From NCBI GenBank assembly GCA_900761995.1, contig CAAFEY010000037.1, positions 1 through 42,892 on the forward strand: a stretch of 42,892 bases of DNA, in the 5' to 3' direction. Below, one piece after another: positions 1 through 9,376 of the stretch. The notes beneath the pieces were generated by a model. That model did not search any database. It was given only the letters and a program-made list of their open reading frames with translations, and had not been told where the DNA came from. Position numbers and translations under genes: made by a program. How positions within the stretch are numbered: the stretch's first letter is position 1; the number at the start of each line of letters is the position of its first letter. The DNA comes from an uncultured Collinsella sp. GTDB lineage: Bacteria > Actinomycetota > Coriobacteriia > Coriobacteriales > Coriobacteriaceae.

Positions 1-257
1 CAAATGGTTCGATGTCTGCCCGGATGCGACACTTTATCGTGTCCATCCTCGCAGTATCCGGTTCTCAAGGTGCACGCCCCGCGATCCATCCGGTTCGACC
101 GGGCCGCGCGGCAAGGAGATATATTGCCAGACCGGAGGGGCGCCGGGGGCGGGAATCTGGGCGTACACATTTCCTACACAATTTAGGATCCGACTAACGT
201 TTGCCAGCCGTTAACTACCGCTCACCGAGCATCTCTTTATATAAGGCAGTCTCATGG
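1..257 (-). other. Non-coding left edge, possibly an rRNA-operon leader
   Basis: No convincing gene is seen here. On the minus strand the stretch follows the phosphohexomutase stop and carries CACCTTGAGAACCGGATAC near 62-80. This resembles the TTGAGAAC boxA-type sequence of actinobacterial rRNA leaders and spacers. A hairpin lies at 22-48 (GGATG-C-GACAC paired with GTGTCCATCC), and GGCAA/TTGCC arms flank 110-128. If the reading is right, an rRNA gene begins just left of the window on the minus strand. This rests on remembered similarity only; the two short plus-strand open frames look random. Confidence 0.3.
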
Positions 258-1658
258 TTAAAGCGGATACGTTCCCCTAGCTAAAGCACAGCCAGCATCG
301 AGCAACTCATCACGTTCTTCCACCGAGAACCCCTCGGCGTAGACGCGCACCACTGGTTCGGTCCCGCTAGGACGGACCAGCAGCCACGTGTCATCCTCGA
401 ATGCTAAACGCAAGCCATCCATATGACTAACGTTTTGCGGCACCTTGCCACAAATCGACTTGGGGTTTACGCCCGGCAGCAGGGTTCGTAACGTTTCGGC
501 ATCTTCGGCCTCAAGGCGCAAATCGCGTCGACCGTAACTCGTCTTACCAAAACTGTCCTCGAGTTGGTCGACCAGAACGCCCAAAGGCGCGTCCGTCTTT
601 GCCATAAGCTCGCACAGAATCAGACAGGCGAGGATTCCATCGCGCTCGGGCATATGCGCGGCGATGCCGATACCACCGGCTTCTTCGCCGCCTATGAGGA
701 CGCCACCCTTCTTCATCTCTGCCGCTATATATTTGAAACCGACTGGTTTGACGGTCACGCGGCAGCCAAGCGCCTCGGCAATGCGACGCACGAGCGTCGA
801 GCACGAAAGATTGACGACGACGCGCCCCTCCAAATTACGAAATTGAACCAAGTCGCCCAAAACGAGCGCCATGATCTGATGCGGATGTATATATCTGCCG
901 CGCTCGTCAACCGCACCGATACGGTCGGCGTCGCCGTCGGTCACCAGACCAGCGCAAGCTCCGTCATCGATAACCGTGCGCTCGCAAGCGTCCACCCAAG
1001 GCTCAACGGGGTCGGGGCAGATATCTTCTTGGTCAGACGCCTGCCCGGCGTGAATCTCGTGCACCTCAACGCCAAGCTCGCGCAGCAAGTCGGCTAGATA
1101 GCCCTGGGCTGCGCCGCCCATGGGGTCAACAACCACGCGCAGGTGCGCGGCGCGGATGGTTTCGGCATCGACAAACGATGCCACCGCTTGCATATAGTCA
1201 GGAATGATATCCGCGGTGCGATATTGCCCCTCGATCCCCATTGGCTCGGGAGCCATAGTCTCTTCGAGCTCTTCGATGACATCCTGGTTGGCGGTCGAGC
1301 CGTCACCCATGCGAATCTTGAGACACAGATAACCCTGCGGATGATGGGACCCCGTCACCATGAGCGCGCCGCACGCCTCACCGTCATAAGCCGCCGCCCA
1401 CGTAAGAGCAGGGGTCGGAACAGGTCGCGAAGCGAGCACGGCGTCTAGCCCGTGCGCTGCTAGCACACCCGCCGCAAGCTCAGCGAACTCGCGCGCCAGG
1501 GGCCGAGTGTCGAACCCTATATATACCGTTTTGCCCGGATTGGTCTTTTGCCACAACTCGCCGACGGCATCGGCGATACGGGCAACGTTATCGGCAGTGA
1601 AGTCCTCATCGACGCGAGCGCGCCAACCGTCAGTTCCAAAATGAATTATCGCGCACAC
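258..1658 (-). CDS. Alpha-D-phosphohexomutase (phosphoglucomutase/phosphomannomutase family)
   Basis: This 466-residue enzyme interconverts hexose 1- and 6-phosphates through a phosphoserine and feeds cytoplasmic sugar-nucleotide synthesis. The four family signatures appear in order. The N-terminal FGTDGWRA comes first, then the phosphoserine loop VTGSHHP (usually TASHNP/TGSHNP). The Mg-binding DGDADRIG, sugar-binding GGEEAGG and C-terminal phosphate-binding RPSGTEP follow. I choose a GTG start at 1658 because GAGGTG lies seven bases upstream and FGTDGWRA then begins six residues in. The longer frame adds 28 residues unlike the family. The His-His after the catalytic Ser, in place of His-Asn, is a mild variant. 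Substrate preference (glucose, mannose or glucosamine phosphate) cannot be read from the sequence. The LXG(L)DI-type GlmM signature is absent, so GlmM is unlikely. Confidence 0.9.
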   Translation of the reverse strand: MCAIIHFGTDGWRARVDEDFTADNVARIADAVGELWQKTNPGKTVYIGFDTRPLAREFAELAAGVLAAHGLDAVLASRPVPTPALTWAAAYDGEACGALMVTGSHHPQGYLCLKIRMGDGSTANQDVIEELEETMAPEPMGIEGQYRTADIIPDYMQAVASFVDAETIRAAHLRVVVDPMGGAAQGYLADLLRELGVEVHEIHAGQASDQEDICPDPVEPWVDACERTVIDDGACAGLVTDGDADRIGAVDERGRYIHPHQIMALVLGDLVQFRNLEGRVVVNLSCSTLVRRIAEALGCRVTVKPVGFKYIAAEMKKGGVLIGGEEAGGIGIAAHMPERDGILACLILCELMAKTDAPLGVLVDQLEDSFGKTSYGRRDLRLEAEDAETLRTLLPGVNPKSICGKVPQNVSHMDGLRLAFEDDTWLLVRPSGTEPVVRVYAEGFSVEERDELLDAGCALARGTYPL

Positions 1659-1782
1659 GCGCAGACACCTCACAGTGTTTGGATCATGGTACGCATGAGG
1701 TATACCCGCGATACACACTCGGCAACCTGCCGGCACCAGCATTCACCATTTGGGCAAATGCTGCCGAGGACATGCAAGCAAT

Positions 1783-1815
1783 AAAAAACCGCCCCGTATG
1801 GAGCGGTTTTGCCCT
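1783..1815 (-). terminator. Rho-independent terminator of the homocysteine methyltransferase transcript
   Basis: On the minus strand, AAAACCGCTCC pairs across a short loop with GGGGCGGTTTT, followed by a T-run. It starts at the stop codon of the gene at 1816-2709. The flanking A and T runs would let it act in both directions. Confidence 0.85.
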
Positions 1816-2709
1816 TTATATATCGAGCGCCTCGGCCATCGCTGCCGTAGTGATTGCCGTGGTTCCACAGCAACTGCCCACCATTGCGGCACCGGCATGT
1901 CTCCATTCGATGCATGCGCGCGCGAAAGCTTCGGGGTTCTCGTGCCATACGGGGCCATCCTGAGTCTGGACCGGATCGCCCACGTTGGGACGCACCGTGA
2001 CGGGAGTAGTCGCCGATGCAACCATCCTGGGCACCGCCGCGTTCGCGGCCGCAAGCGAACAGCAATTAACACCAACCGAGTTTGCGCCGTGTTTTTCGGC
2101 GTACAAAACGGCTGCCTCGATGTTGAGGCCATCGCCCAACAGGTCGCCCTTATCGTCAACGACAAAACTCACCAGAACAGGCATGCCGTCGGCGGCATCT
2201 CGGGCGCCGGCAAGCATGGGCTGCAAATTACGGATAGACGTCACCGTCTCGATCAGCAGACCGTCAACACCAGCATTGAGCAAGGCGTGCGCCTGTTCGC
2301 GCGCAATGCCGCGGATCTCACGAAACTCGGCAGAGTCCTCGGCAAACCACTCAATACCGATCGGGCCCATCGAGCCCAGCAGCAGCTGGGGGTGCGCCTG
2401 GCGGGCGTCGTCGACGGCCCCGCGATTGACCTCCGCCACGGACGGCGCAATCTGGTCGTGCTTGAGGGCATAGCTTGATGCCTGAAAGGTATTGGTAATG
2501 AGTACCTGCGCGCCGGCGGCGACATACAAGCGATGGATACGAGAAACGGTCTGCGGCTCTGCCAGATTCCAAAACGCCGGTGGAATATCGGCGGCATCGT
2601 ACTCACTCAACAGAACACTGCCCATGGGGCCCTGCGCCAACAAGGTCTCGCTCGACAAGCGGCGCGCAAGTTCCTCGGCACCAAAGCGGTTGTAATAACT
2701 CGTATCCAT
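1816..2709 (-). CDS. Homocysteine S-methyltransferase family protein
   Basis: This 297-residue single-domain protein of the homocysteine S-methyltransferase fold (MetH N-terminal domain, MmuM, BHMT) transfers a methyl group to homocysteine thiolate on a Cys-bound zinc. The N-terminal QGPMGSVL matches the family's DGAMGT-type opening. ITNTFQAS and LLGSMGPIG follow. The zinc ligands are supplied by GVNC and the C-terminal GSCCGT. No cobalamin or folate domain is attached, so the methyl donor (S-methylmethionine, SAM or another) is unknown. The gene starts eight bases after the DtxR/MntR-like regulator stop, so the two are probably co-transcribed. A terminator follows directly. The family call is firm and the specific substrate is not. 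Confidence 0.88.
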   Translation of the reverse strand: MDTSYYNRFGAEELARRLSSETLLAQGPMGSVLLSEYDAADIPPAFWNLAEPQTVSRIHRLYVAAGAQVLITNTFQASSYALKHDQIAPSVAEVNRGAVDDARQAHPQLLLGSMGPIGIEWFAEDSAEFREIRGIAREQAHALLNAGVDGLLIETVTSIRNLQPMLAGARDAADGMPVLVSFVVDDKGDLLGDGLNIEAAVLYAEKHGANSVGVNCCSLAAANAAVPRMVASATTPVTVRPNVGDPVQTQDGPVWHENPEAFARACIEWRHAGAAMVGSCCGTTAITTAAMAEALDI

Positions 2710-2717
2710 ATATCCCG

Positions 2718-3140
2718 CTATTCCTCGACGCTGATTCCTTGCTTTTCGAGATAGGCGAGCCAGCGGTTCATCGTGTCCTCGGAAAGCGCATGCTCCATCA
2801 TGCAGGCCTCGGAATCGGCTCGCTCAAATTCGACACCGAGCTCCTGAACCAAAAACGTGCGGATGAGGCGATGACGGTACCAGATAGCCGTGCCAACCTC
2901 GCGACCGCGATCGGTCAGGATTACCTTGCCGTAGTGCGATTGCTCGACAAGCTCGGATGCCTTGAGCGCCGAAACCGCTTTATTGACCGATGCCTTGGAG
3001 ACGCCAAGGCGCTGCGCGATGTCGACCGATCGCACGCCGTTGGTTTCCCCCTCTTCGCTTTCAATGCGAACCATGCACTCCAAGTAGTCTTCGTTCGCCA
3101 CCGTCAGATGTAGTTCGCGCGAGCTATTTGTCGTATCCAT
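2718..3140 (-). CDS. Metal-dependent transcriptional repressor, DtxR/MntR family
   Basis: This 140-residue regulator has the short MntR-like architecture. A winged helix-turn-helix lies at about residues 36-80 (VDIAQRLGVSKASVNKAVSAL) and is followed by a dimerisation and metal-binding domain. There is no C-terminal SH3-like domain. Candidate metal ligands are Asp18 in NEDYL (the position of MntR Asp8), His90 in YRH, and Cys113, Glu116 and His117 in EACMMEH. The last group resembles DtxR Cys102/Glu105/His106. The site therefore mixes MntR and DtxR features, and Mn versus Fe selectivity is open. I use the ATG at 3140, with AAGGGA upstream, rather than 3161. A perfect palindrome at 3195-3212 covers the expected -35 position and may be its operator. 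Confidence 0.85.
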   Translation of the reverse strand: MDTTNSSRELHLTVANEDYLECMVRIESEEGETNGVRSVDIAQRLGVSKASVNKAVSALKASELVEQSHYGKVILTDRGREVGTAIWYRHRLIRTFLVQELGVEFERADSEACMMEHALSEDTMNRWLAYLEKQGISVEE

Positions 3141-3171
3141 GATCTTCCGTCCCTTCTGCATTCAATGGCTG

Positions 3172-3212
3172 ATTCTACCCCATCCAAGCGTCGTGGTATG
3201 CCGTGGCATACC
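3172..3212 (-). promoter_or_regulatory. Promoter/operator of the DtxR/MntR-like gene in the divergent pepT region
   Basis: A perfect 8+8 bp palindrome with a 2-bp centre (GGTATGCCGTGGCATACC) lies at 3195-3212 between the divergent regulator and pepT. On the minus strand TAGAAT (3172-3177) can serve as a -10 element for the regulator. The -35 position 17 bp upstream then falls inside the palindrome. Binding there would repress the regulator itself and could also affect pepT. The palindrome is seen directly; its ligand is inferred. Confidence 0.5.
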
Positions 3213-3260
3213 GTGCTAGAGTTCTTGTTGCACACGACGACCAAGATTGGAGCGGTCTTT

Positions 3261-4508
3261 ATGGAAAACACCACCACGAGCCCCGATGTCCTCGAACGCT
3301 TTTTGCGCTACGTCCAGATCAACACGCAGTCCGAGGATGCAAACTGCGACCAGGTACCCTCGAGCGCCGTTCAGTTTGACCTTGCCAACGTGCTGGCTGA
3401 AGAGCTGCGCGAGCTTGGTGCGGAAGATGCCCACGTGACCGAGCACGCCTATGTCTGCGCGCATATCCCCGCAAGTGCGGGCGCTGAGGACAAGCCCGCC
3501 CTGGGCCTGATCGCCCATCTCGACACTACCGAAGTTGCACCGGGCGCCGGCGTGAAGCCGCACATCGTACACTACGAAGGCGGCGACCTGGTCTGCGGCA
3601 CGGTTGACGGTAAGCCCGTTGCCATGAGTACCGCCAAGCTTCCCGCCCTGAACGACCTCGCGGGTGAGGACCTGGTCTGCAGCGATGGCACCACGCTGCT
3701 GGGCGCGGACGACAAGGCAGGCGTCGCCGAGATCATGTCGCTTGTCGCGCGTATCGCTCAGGACCCTTCTCTGCCCCATCCCGCACTCGGCATTTGCTTC
3801 TGCCCTGACGAGGAGATCGGCCACGGAGCCGAGCTGTTGGATATCGATACCTTTGGCTGCAAGTACGCCTACACGGTCGACGGCGGCCCCATCGGCGAGC
3901 TGGAGTGGGAGTGCTTTAACGCCGCCGAGGCGACCGTCCGCTTTGAGGGCCAGTCCATCCACCCGGGCGACGCCAAGGGCCGTATGGTCAACGCAGGCAA
4001 TCTGTTCTGCGACTTCAACGCGTTGCTCCCCTACGTGCAGCGCCCGGAGTATACGGAAGGCTACGAGGGCTTTTATCACCTTGAGGGTGTATCTGCGACC
4101 GTCGATCACGCCACAGCGCGCTATATCGTCCGCGACCATGACGCCGCCAAGTTCCAGCAGAAACTCGACCTTATTGATGCCGCCGCCTCGATGCTCAACC
4201 AACGTCTGGGTGAGGAGCGCGTGACGGTCGAGATTAAGCAGCAGTATCGAAATATGGCCGAGATCGTTCGTGACTATCCCGAGCTCATTGATGTTGCCAA
4301 GGAAGCCTACCTTGCCTGCGGCGTTGAGCCCCAAGTGCTGCCGATTCGCGGCGGCACCGACGGCGCGCAGCTGTCGTTCCGCGGTCTGCCCTGCCCCAAC
4401 CTTTCCACCGGCGGCTATTGCTACCACGGCGTCAACGAGTTCGTCCCGGTCAGTTCGCTCGTCAAGATGACTGACGTGCTCCAGGAGCTCGTCGCCCGCT
4501 TTGCATAA
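3261..4508 (+). CDS. pepT: Peptidase T (tripeptide aminopeptidase)
   Basis: This 415-residue cytoplasmic M20B metallopeptidase removes N-terminal residues from tripeptides. The di-zinc site is complete: LIAHLDTTE (His and Asp), GADDKAG (bridging Asp), PDEEIGHG (catalytic Glu and metal Glu), TVDGG, and the C-terminal RGGTDGA with YHGVNE. The dimerisation-domain signature SIHPGDAKG is also present. Length matches PepT (about 405-420). The start at 3261 follows GGAG; upstream in-frame ATGs would add non-family sequence. It is transcribed divergently from the DtxR/MntR-like gene and ends in a strong terminator. Confidence 0.95.
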   Translation: MENTTTSPDVLERFLRYVQINTQSEDANCDQVPSSAVQFDLANVLAEELRELGAEDAHVTEHAYVCAHIPASAGAEDKPALGLIAHLDTTEVAPGAGVKPHIVHYEGGDLVCGTVDGKPVAMSTAKLPALNDLAGEDLVCSDGTTLLGADDKAGVAEIMSLVARIAQDPSLPHPALGICFCPDEEIGHGAELLDIDTFGCKYAYTVDGGPIGELEWECFNAAEATVRFEGQSIHPGDAKGRMVNAGNLFCDFNALLPYVQRPEYTEGYEGFYHLEGVSATVDHATARYIVRDHDAAKFQQKLDLIDAAASMLNQRLGEERVTVEIKQQYRNMAEIVRDYPELIDVAKEAYLACGVEPQVLPIRGGTDGAQLSFRGLPCPNLSTGGYCYHGVNEFVPVSSLVKMTDVLQELVARFA

Positions 4509-4537
4509 GCCTGGCTGCACAAGTCCAAAAGACGAAT

Positions 4538-4573
4538 CGCCCCGTCCTCAACCAAGAACGGGGCGGTTTTTGT
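4538..4573 (+). terminator. Rho-independent terminator of pepT
   Basis: CGCCCCGT (4538-4545) pairs with ACGGGGCG (4558-4565), followed by GTTTTTGT. It starts 29 bases after the pepT stop. Confidence 0.9.
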
Positions 4574-4576
4574 ACA

Positions 4577-4725
4577 GGGAGTGTCCCTAACTGCCTGCAG
4601 AAAAGGAACGTCCCCAAGTGCCGCAAAATGACGAGATCCACTCTCGCTTTGTGGGTAGTCATTGGGGACGTTCTTGTTTGACTAGTCGTTTAAGAACGTC
4701 CCCAATGACTACCCAACGACTAGTC
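4577..4725. repeat. Palindromic intergenic repeat R1 (blocks X and Y)
   Basis: Block X (4577-4624) contains GGAGTGTCCC and GGAACGTCCCCAAGTGCCGC. Block Y is a perfect 23-bp inverted repeat (4653-4675 with 4692-4714) around a 16-base loop. The loop carries GACTAGTCG, repeated as CGACTAGTC at 4717-4725. Related X and Y blocks recur in the opposite order at 37630-37714. No protein is encoded. The element sits between two converging genes. Confidence 0.75.
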
Positions 4726-4756
4726 CGGACCAAGGCAACGCCGATGTTTTGGCAAC

Positions 4757-4905
4757 GACAGCGAAAACCCGCCAAAGCGAGCAAGGTGCCTTGAAACGAG
4801 GCGGCATTGATCTTTTGATCATGCCGCCGAAGTTGAAAGGCAGATTGCCGCTCTGGCGGGTTTGCAGCGTCAACTGGTTACGCGGGCTGGTAAGCCCGCG
4901 TAACC
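4757..4905 (-). ncRNA. Structured element, copy A (candidate RNA of unknown family)
   Basis: This long imperfect hairpin has conserved internal motifs and two parts. In plus coordinates the basal stem P1 pairs 4765-4779 with 4849-4863 (14 of 15). A bulged A and GCAA/TTGC (4781-4784 with 4845-4848) follow. P2 is TGCCTT/AAGGCA (4787-4792 with 4837-4842). A distal hairpin runs from 4800 to 4828. A second hairpin with a perfect 13-bp stem (4876-4888 with 4893-4905) ends exactly at the LCP gene stop codon (4906). The same plan with different stem sequences occurs at 20301-20444 and 26255-26401. On the minus strand the element would be the 3' UTR of the LCP gene. It may instead be a palindromic mobile element. 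Confidence 0.6.
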
Positions 4906-6141
4906 CTAATAATTGGCTTCGTAGCCGTTGCCGTCGCCGGTGGGCTCTTCGTAGTAGTCCGAATCGCTCGAATCGCTTGAGTCATCGGAATCGTCAGAGC
5001 TGACCGATGAGGTTGCGGTACCGTTTGCGTAATCGTCAGACGTGTTGTTGTTCAGGTCGCCGATCGTAGAGCTGGAACCGTCGGAAAGACCCATGGTGTT
5101 GGGACCCTTGGGATCCTTGCCAGCATCGACGCGCTCCATCATTTCCTTGAGCTCGTCCTCGTAGACAAAGACGTAGCTCACACCGTCGATCATGGTGCTG
5201 TCGTCGGCGTACGAGGGCAGGTTGGCCGAGTAGATACCGTCGACATCCATACCGCGCATGGCATTGACCGTAGCCACGATATCCTGAACGCTCATATCGG
5301 TTACGAGCATATCGGACAGCGAATTAACCAGGCCAAAGATCTTCGTGGCATCGAAGTTATTGAGAATCTGGTTGGCAAGGGCGCCAAGCACCTGACGCTG
5401 GTGGCGCATGCGCGTGTAATCGCCGTCGGCATAGGTGTAGCGGCAGCGGGCATAGGTAAGGGCGGTGGCACCGTCCATATGCTGCTGGCCAGCGGTAATC
5501 TTAATATCCAGGTGCTCGGGATCGTCAACATCATCGGTTGCGTTAATGTCGATACCGCCAACCGAATCAATCAGTGCCTGCATACCGTCGAAGCTGACCT
5601 CGGCATAGTGGGAAATCTGAACACCGCACAGCTCGTTGACCGCCTCGACCATGGCCTCGGCGCCGCCAACGGTATGGCAGGCGTTGATCTTCATGGTCTC
5701 GCCCTTGTACTCGACCTTGGTGTCGCGCGGAACGGAAATGAGCGTCGCCTGCTTTTGCGTGGGGTCGATGCGTGCCAGGATAATCGAGTCGGCACGATAC
5801 GTATCCTCGCCCGGACGGCCGTCGGTGCCAAGAAGCAGCACGTAGAACGGATCCTTTGCCTCATCGGTGTCAACCAGAACCCGACGCAGATTGTCAGTAA
5901 TGACATTAGAATCGCCGAGCTTGCCCATAATGGTGGCAAACCACAGGCCGGCAGCGGTAGTGGCACTCAGCAGCACGCCAAGCACGACAATGAGCGCGAC
6001 GTGACGAATCGTGTGGCTACGGCCACGTTGACGAGCGCGCTCGGAATAGCGAGCCACGTTATCGCGACTGTAGATCTTGGCCTGCGCACCAGTTGAGGGT
6101 CTTCGGGTGGTGGTATCCGCGAGGGGCTTTTTATTAAACAT
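4906..6141 (-). CDS. LytR-CpsA-Psr (LCP) family glycopolymer transferase
   Basis: This 411-residue membrane-anchored protein is predicted to attach an anionic or capsular glycopolymer from its polyprenyl carrier to peptidoglycan. A basic cytoplasmic tail (about 1-47) is followed by one membrane helix (about 48-70) and an external LCP domain (about 98-255). The domain carries LLLGTDGR, RADSIILARI and SVPRDTKV, whose Asp and Arg residues bind the pyrophosphate head group and Mg. The C-terminal 60 residues are a low-complexity Ser/Asp tail (repeated DSSDSSD), probably an extracellular disordered segment. I use ATG 6141; an in-frame TTG two codons earlier lacks a better ribosome site. It lies 12 bases after murA, so the two are co-transcribed and both act in envelope synthesis. 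Confidence 0.9.
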   Translation of the reverse strand: MFNKKPLADTTTRRPSTGAQAKIYSRDNVARYSERARQRGRSHTIRHVALIVVLGVLLSATTAAGLWFATIMGKLGDSNVITDNLRRVLVDTDEAKDPFYVLLLGTDGRPGEDTYRADSIILARIDPTQKQATLISVPRDTKVEYKGETMKINACHTVGGAEAMVEAVNELCGVQISHYAEVSFDGMQALIDSVGGIDINATDDVDDPEHLDIKITAGQQHMDGATALTYARCRYTYADGDYTRMRHQRQVLGALANQILNNFDATKIFGLVNSLSDMLVTDMSVQDIVATVNAMRGMDVDGIYSANLPSYADDSTMIDGVSYVFVYEDELKEMMERVDAGKDPKGPNTMGLSDGSSSTIGDLNNNTSDDYANGTATSSVSSDDSDDSSDSSDSDYYEEPTGDGNGYEANY

Positions 6142-6153
6142 AGGCAACCTGTA

Positions 6154-7437
6154 TTAGTAGATGACGGGATCGGGGACGGTAGCATGCTCGACATGCGCGC
6201 CAAGCGCCTGCAGCTTTTCGACAAACTGCTCGTAGCCGCGCTTGATGTGATGGATAGCCGAAACCTCGGTCGTCCCGTCGGCGATCAAGCCCGCTACGAC
6301 GAGGGCCGCTCCGCCGCGCAGATCGGGCGAGGTAACCTGTGCACCCGAGAAGCCCTTGACACCATGAATCATGGCATGATGGCTCTCGATACGAATGTCG
6401 GCACCCATGCGCACCAGCTCAGAGGCAAACATAAAGCGATTCTCGAAGATGTTTTCGGTAATAACGGAACTGCCGTCGGCAAGGGCGGAGAGCACCATAA
6501 TCTGCGCCTGCATGTCGGTCGGGAAACCGGGGAACGGAAGCGTCTGGATGTCGACCGGCTTGATACGCTCGGCACGGTTCACATGGACGCCATCCTCGAC
6601 GCGCTCGCAGTCGATACCCATGAGCTCCATCTTCTTGAGCACCATGCCCAAGTGAATGGGGCAAAAGCCCGTGACATCGACACCGCGATCGTCGGCCATC
6701 AACGCACCGGCAACGATAAAGGTACCGGCCTCGATGCGGTCGCCCACCACGCGATGGGTAACGGGATGGAGCTCTTCCACGCCTTCGATAGTCACGACGG
6801 GCGTACCGGCGCCAACAATCTTGGCGCCCATCTCGTTGAGCATGTTAGCGAGATCGACGATCTCGGGCTCGCGGGCGGCATTGTCGATAACCGTGGTGCC
6901 CTGTGCGCGCACAGAGGCCATGATGAGGTTCTCGGTCGCACCGACGCTGGCGAACTCGAGCGTGACGGTGGTACCGCGCAGACCTTGGGGTGCATTAGCG
7001 TTGATGTAACCGTGGGCGGTATCGAACTCAACGCCCAGGGCCTCAAGACCAAGAATGTGCATATCGATCTTGCGAGCACCCAGGTTGCAGCCACCCGGCA
7101 TGGCAATCTTGGCGCGATGGAAGCGGCCCAGTAGGGGCCCCATGACGGCGGTGGAAGCACTCATCTTAGCAACGAGCTCATAGGGAGCCTCCCAGGAATC
7201 GACCTGAGAGGTATCGATCTCGAGCGTGTGCTCGTCGAGAACATCGATCGTAGCGCCCATGCCCTTGAGCACCTTGCCCATCACGTGGACATCGGAAATA
7301 TCGGGCACGTTCTGCAGCGTCGTCTTGCCCGGCGCCAGAAGCGTTGCCGCCATGAGTTTGAGCGCGGAGTTCTTGGCGCCCGAGACGGGCACGGAGCCTC
7401 CGATGGCGTGGCCACCCTCAACGCGGATAATATCCAA
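6154..7437 (-). CDS. murA: UDP-N-acetylglucosamine 1-carboxyvinyltransferase
   Basis: This 427-residue cytoplasmic enzyme transfers enolpyruvate from PEP to UDP-GlcNAc, the first committed step of peptidoglycan synthesis and the fosfomycin target. The N-terminal SGAKNSALK carries the catalytic Lys-Asn. MPGGCNLGARKID carries the reactive Cys, so fosfomycin sensitivity is expected from this residue. FPGFPTDMQAQ is the PEP/UDP-GlcNAc loop. The start is TTG at 7437, preceded by GAAAGGG. The ribosome site lies only about 10 bases after the T-run of the atp terminator. Its promoter must therefore overlap or lie upstream of that terminator, or it depends on readthrough. Confidence 0.95.
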   Translation of the reverse strand: MDIIRVEGGHAIGGSVPVSGAKNSALKLMAATLLAPGKTTLQNVPDISDVHVMGKVLKGMGATIDVLDEHTLEIDTSQVDSWEAPYELVAKMSASTAVMGPLLGRFHRAKIAMPGGCNLGARKIDMHILGLEALGVEFDTAHGYINANAPQGLRGTTVTLEFASVGATENLIMASVRAQGTTVIDNAAREPEIVDLANMLNEMGAKIVGAGTPVVTIEGVEELHPVTHRVVGDRIEAGTFIVAGALMADDRGVDVTGFCPIHLGMVLKKMELMGIDCERVEDGVHVNRAERIKPVDIQTLPFPGFPTDMQAQIMVLSALADGSSVITENIFENRFMFASELVRMGADIRIESHHAMIHGVKGFSGAQVTSPDLRGGAALVVAGLIADGTTEVSAIHHIKRGYEQFVEKLQALGAHVEHATVPDPVIY

Positions 7438-7450
7438 GGTCTACCCTTTC

Positions 7451-7490
7451 AAAAAGCATGCCCGGGGTGGCTGGGCCATCCCGGGCATGA
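7451..7490 (-). terminator. Terminator between atpC and murA
   Basis: On the minus strand ATGCCCGGGATGG pairs with CCACCCCGGGCAT, followed by GCTTTTTGAAA. It is a strong GC stem with a T-run, placed 35 bases after the atpC stop and just before the murA ribosome site. Confidence 0.85.
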
Positions 7491-7525
7491 TGTGTTCGCA
7501 AATGGTCGAACGCTAAATCGTTTGA

Positions 7526-7918
7526 CTATTGGGCAAGCTTGAGCTTACACCATGCGATTTCATTATAGAGGTAGGCGCGGCGTGCATCATCCTCCGACAA
7601 ATTACCCAGCTTCTCTTCAAAACCTTGAATATCAGCTTTAAGCTTGTCGGCATCGACGGTCGCCAAATCGCAAGCGCGCTCGGCGAGAACGGTCACGACA
7701 TCGTCCGCAACCTGGGCATAGCCGCCGGCCACGGCAAACGTGTGGTCGACAGTGCCCATGGCCTTATCGGAAACGCGAACGTAACCGCGGTCGATCGTGC
7801 AGATCTCGCTGGAGTGAGCAGGCAGGACGCCAAACTCGCCATCCGTGGACGGAATCGACACAAACGCAGCGTCGCCCTCATAGGCGCAGCTCACGGGGCA
7901 CACGATGCGGATACGCAT
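7526..7918 (-). CDS. atpC: ATP synthase F1 epsilon subunit
   Basis: This 130-residue protein is the central-stalk epsilon subunit, which couples gamma rotation and can inhibit hydrolysis. The N-terminal beta-sandwich holds the family's DGEFGVLPAHS (residues 26-36) and FAVAGGYAQV. A C-terminal two-helix region (EEKLGNLSEDDARRAYLYNEIAWCKLKLA) follows. It is the last gene of the atp operon, three bases after atpD, and ends at a terminator. Confidence 0.95.
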   Translation of the reverse strand: MRIRIVCPVSCAYEGDAAFVSIPSTDGEFGVLPAHSSEICTIDRGYVRVSDKAMGTVDHTFAVAGGYAQVADDVVTVLAERACDLATVDADKLKADIQGFEEKLGNLSEDDARRAYLYNEIAWCKLKLAQ

Positions 7919-7921
7919 AAC

Positions 7922-9375
<1,454 letters not shown>

Positions 9376-9376
<1 letters not shown>

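Noticed and set aside
4..197. Two 60-codon plus-strand frames at the left edge
   Set aside because: There is no ribosome site, no family resemblance, and the compositions are Arg-rich as expected from random GC-rich sequence.
258..1658. Assignment of the phosphohexomutase as GlmM
   Set aside because: Its active-site loop TGSHHP and the overall pattern do not match the GlmM signature as I know it, so only the superfamily is named.
3165..3260. A longer pepT start at 3165
   Set aside because: It would run through the palindrome and add 32 residues outside the peptidase T family; ATG 3261 follows GGAG.
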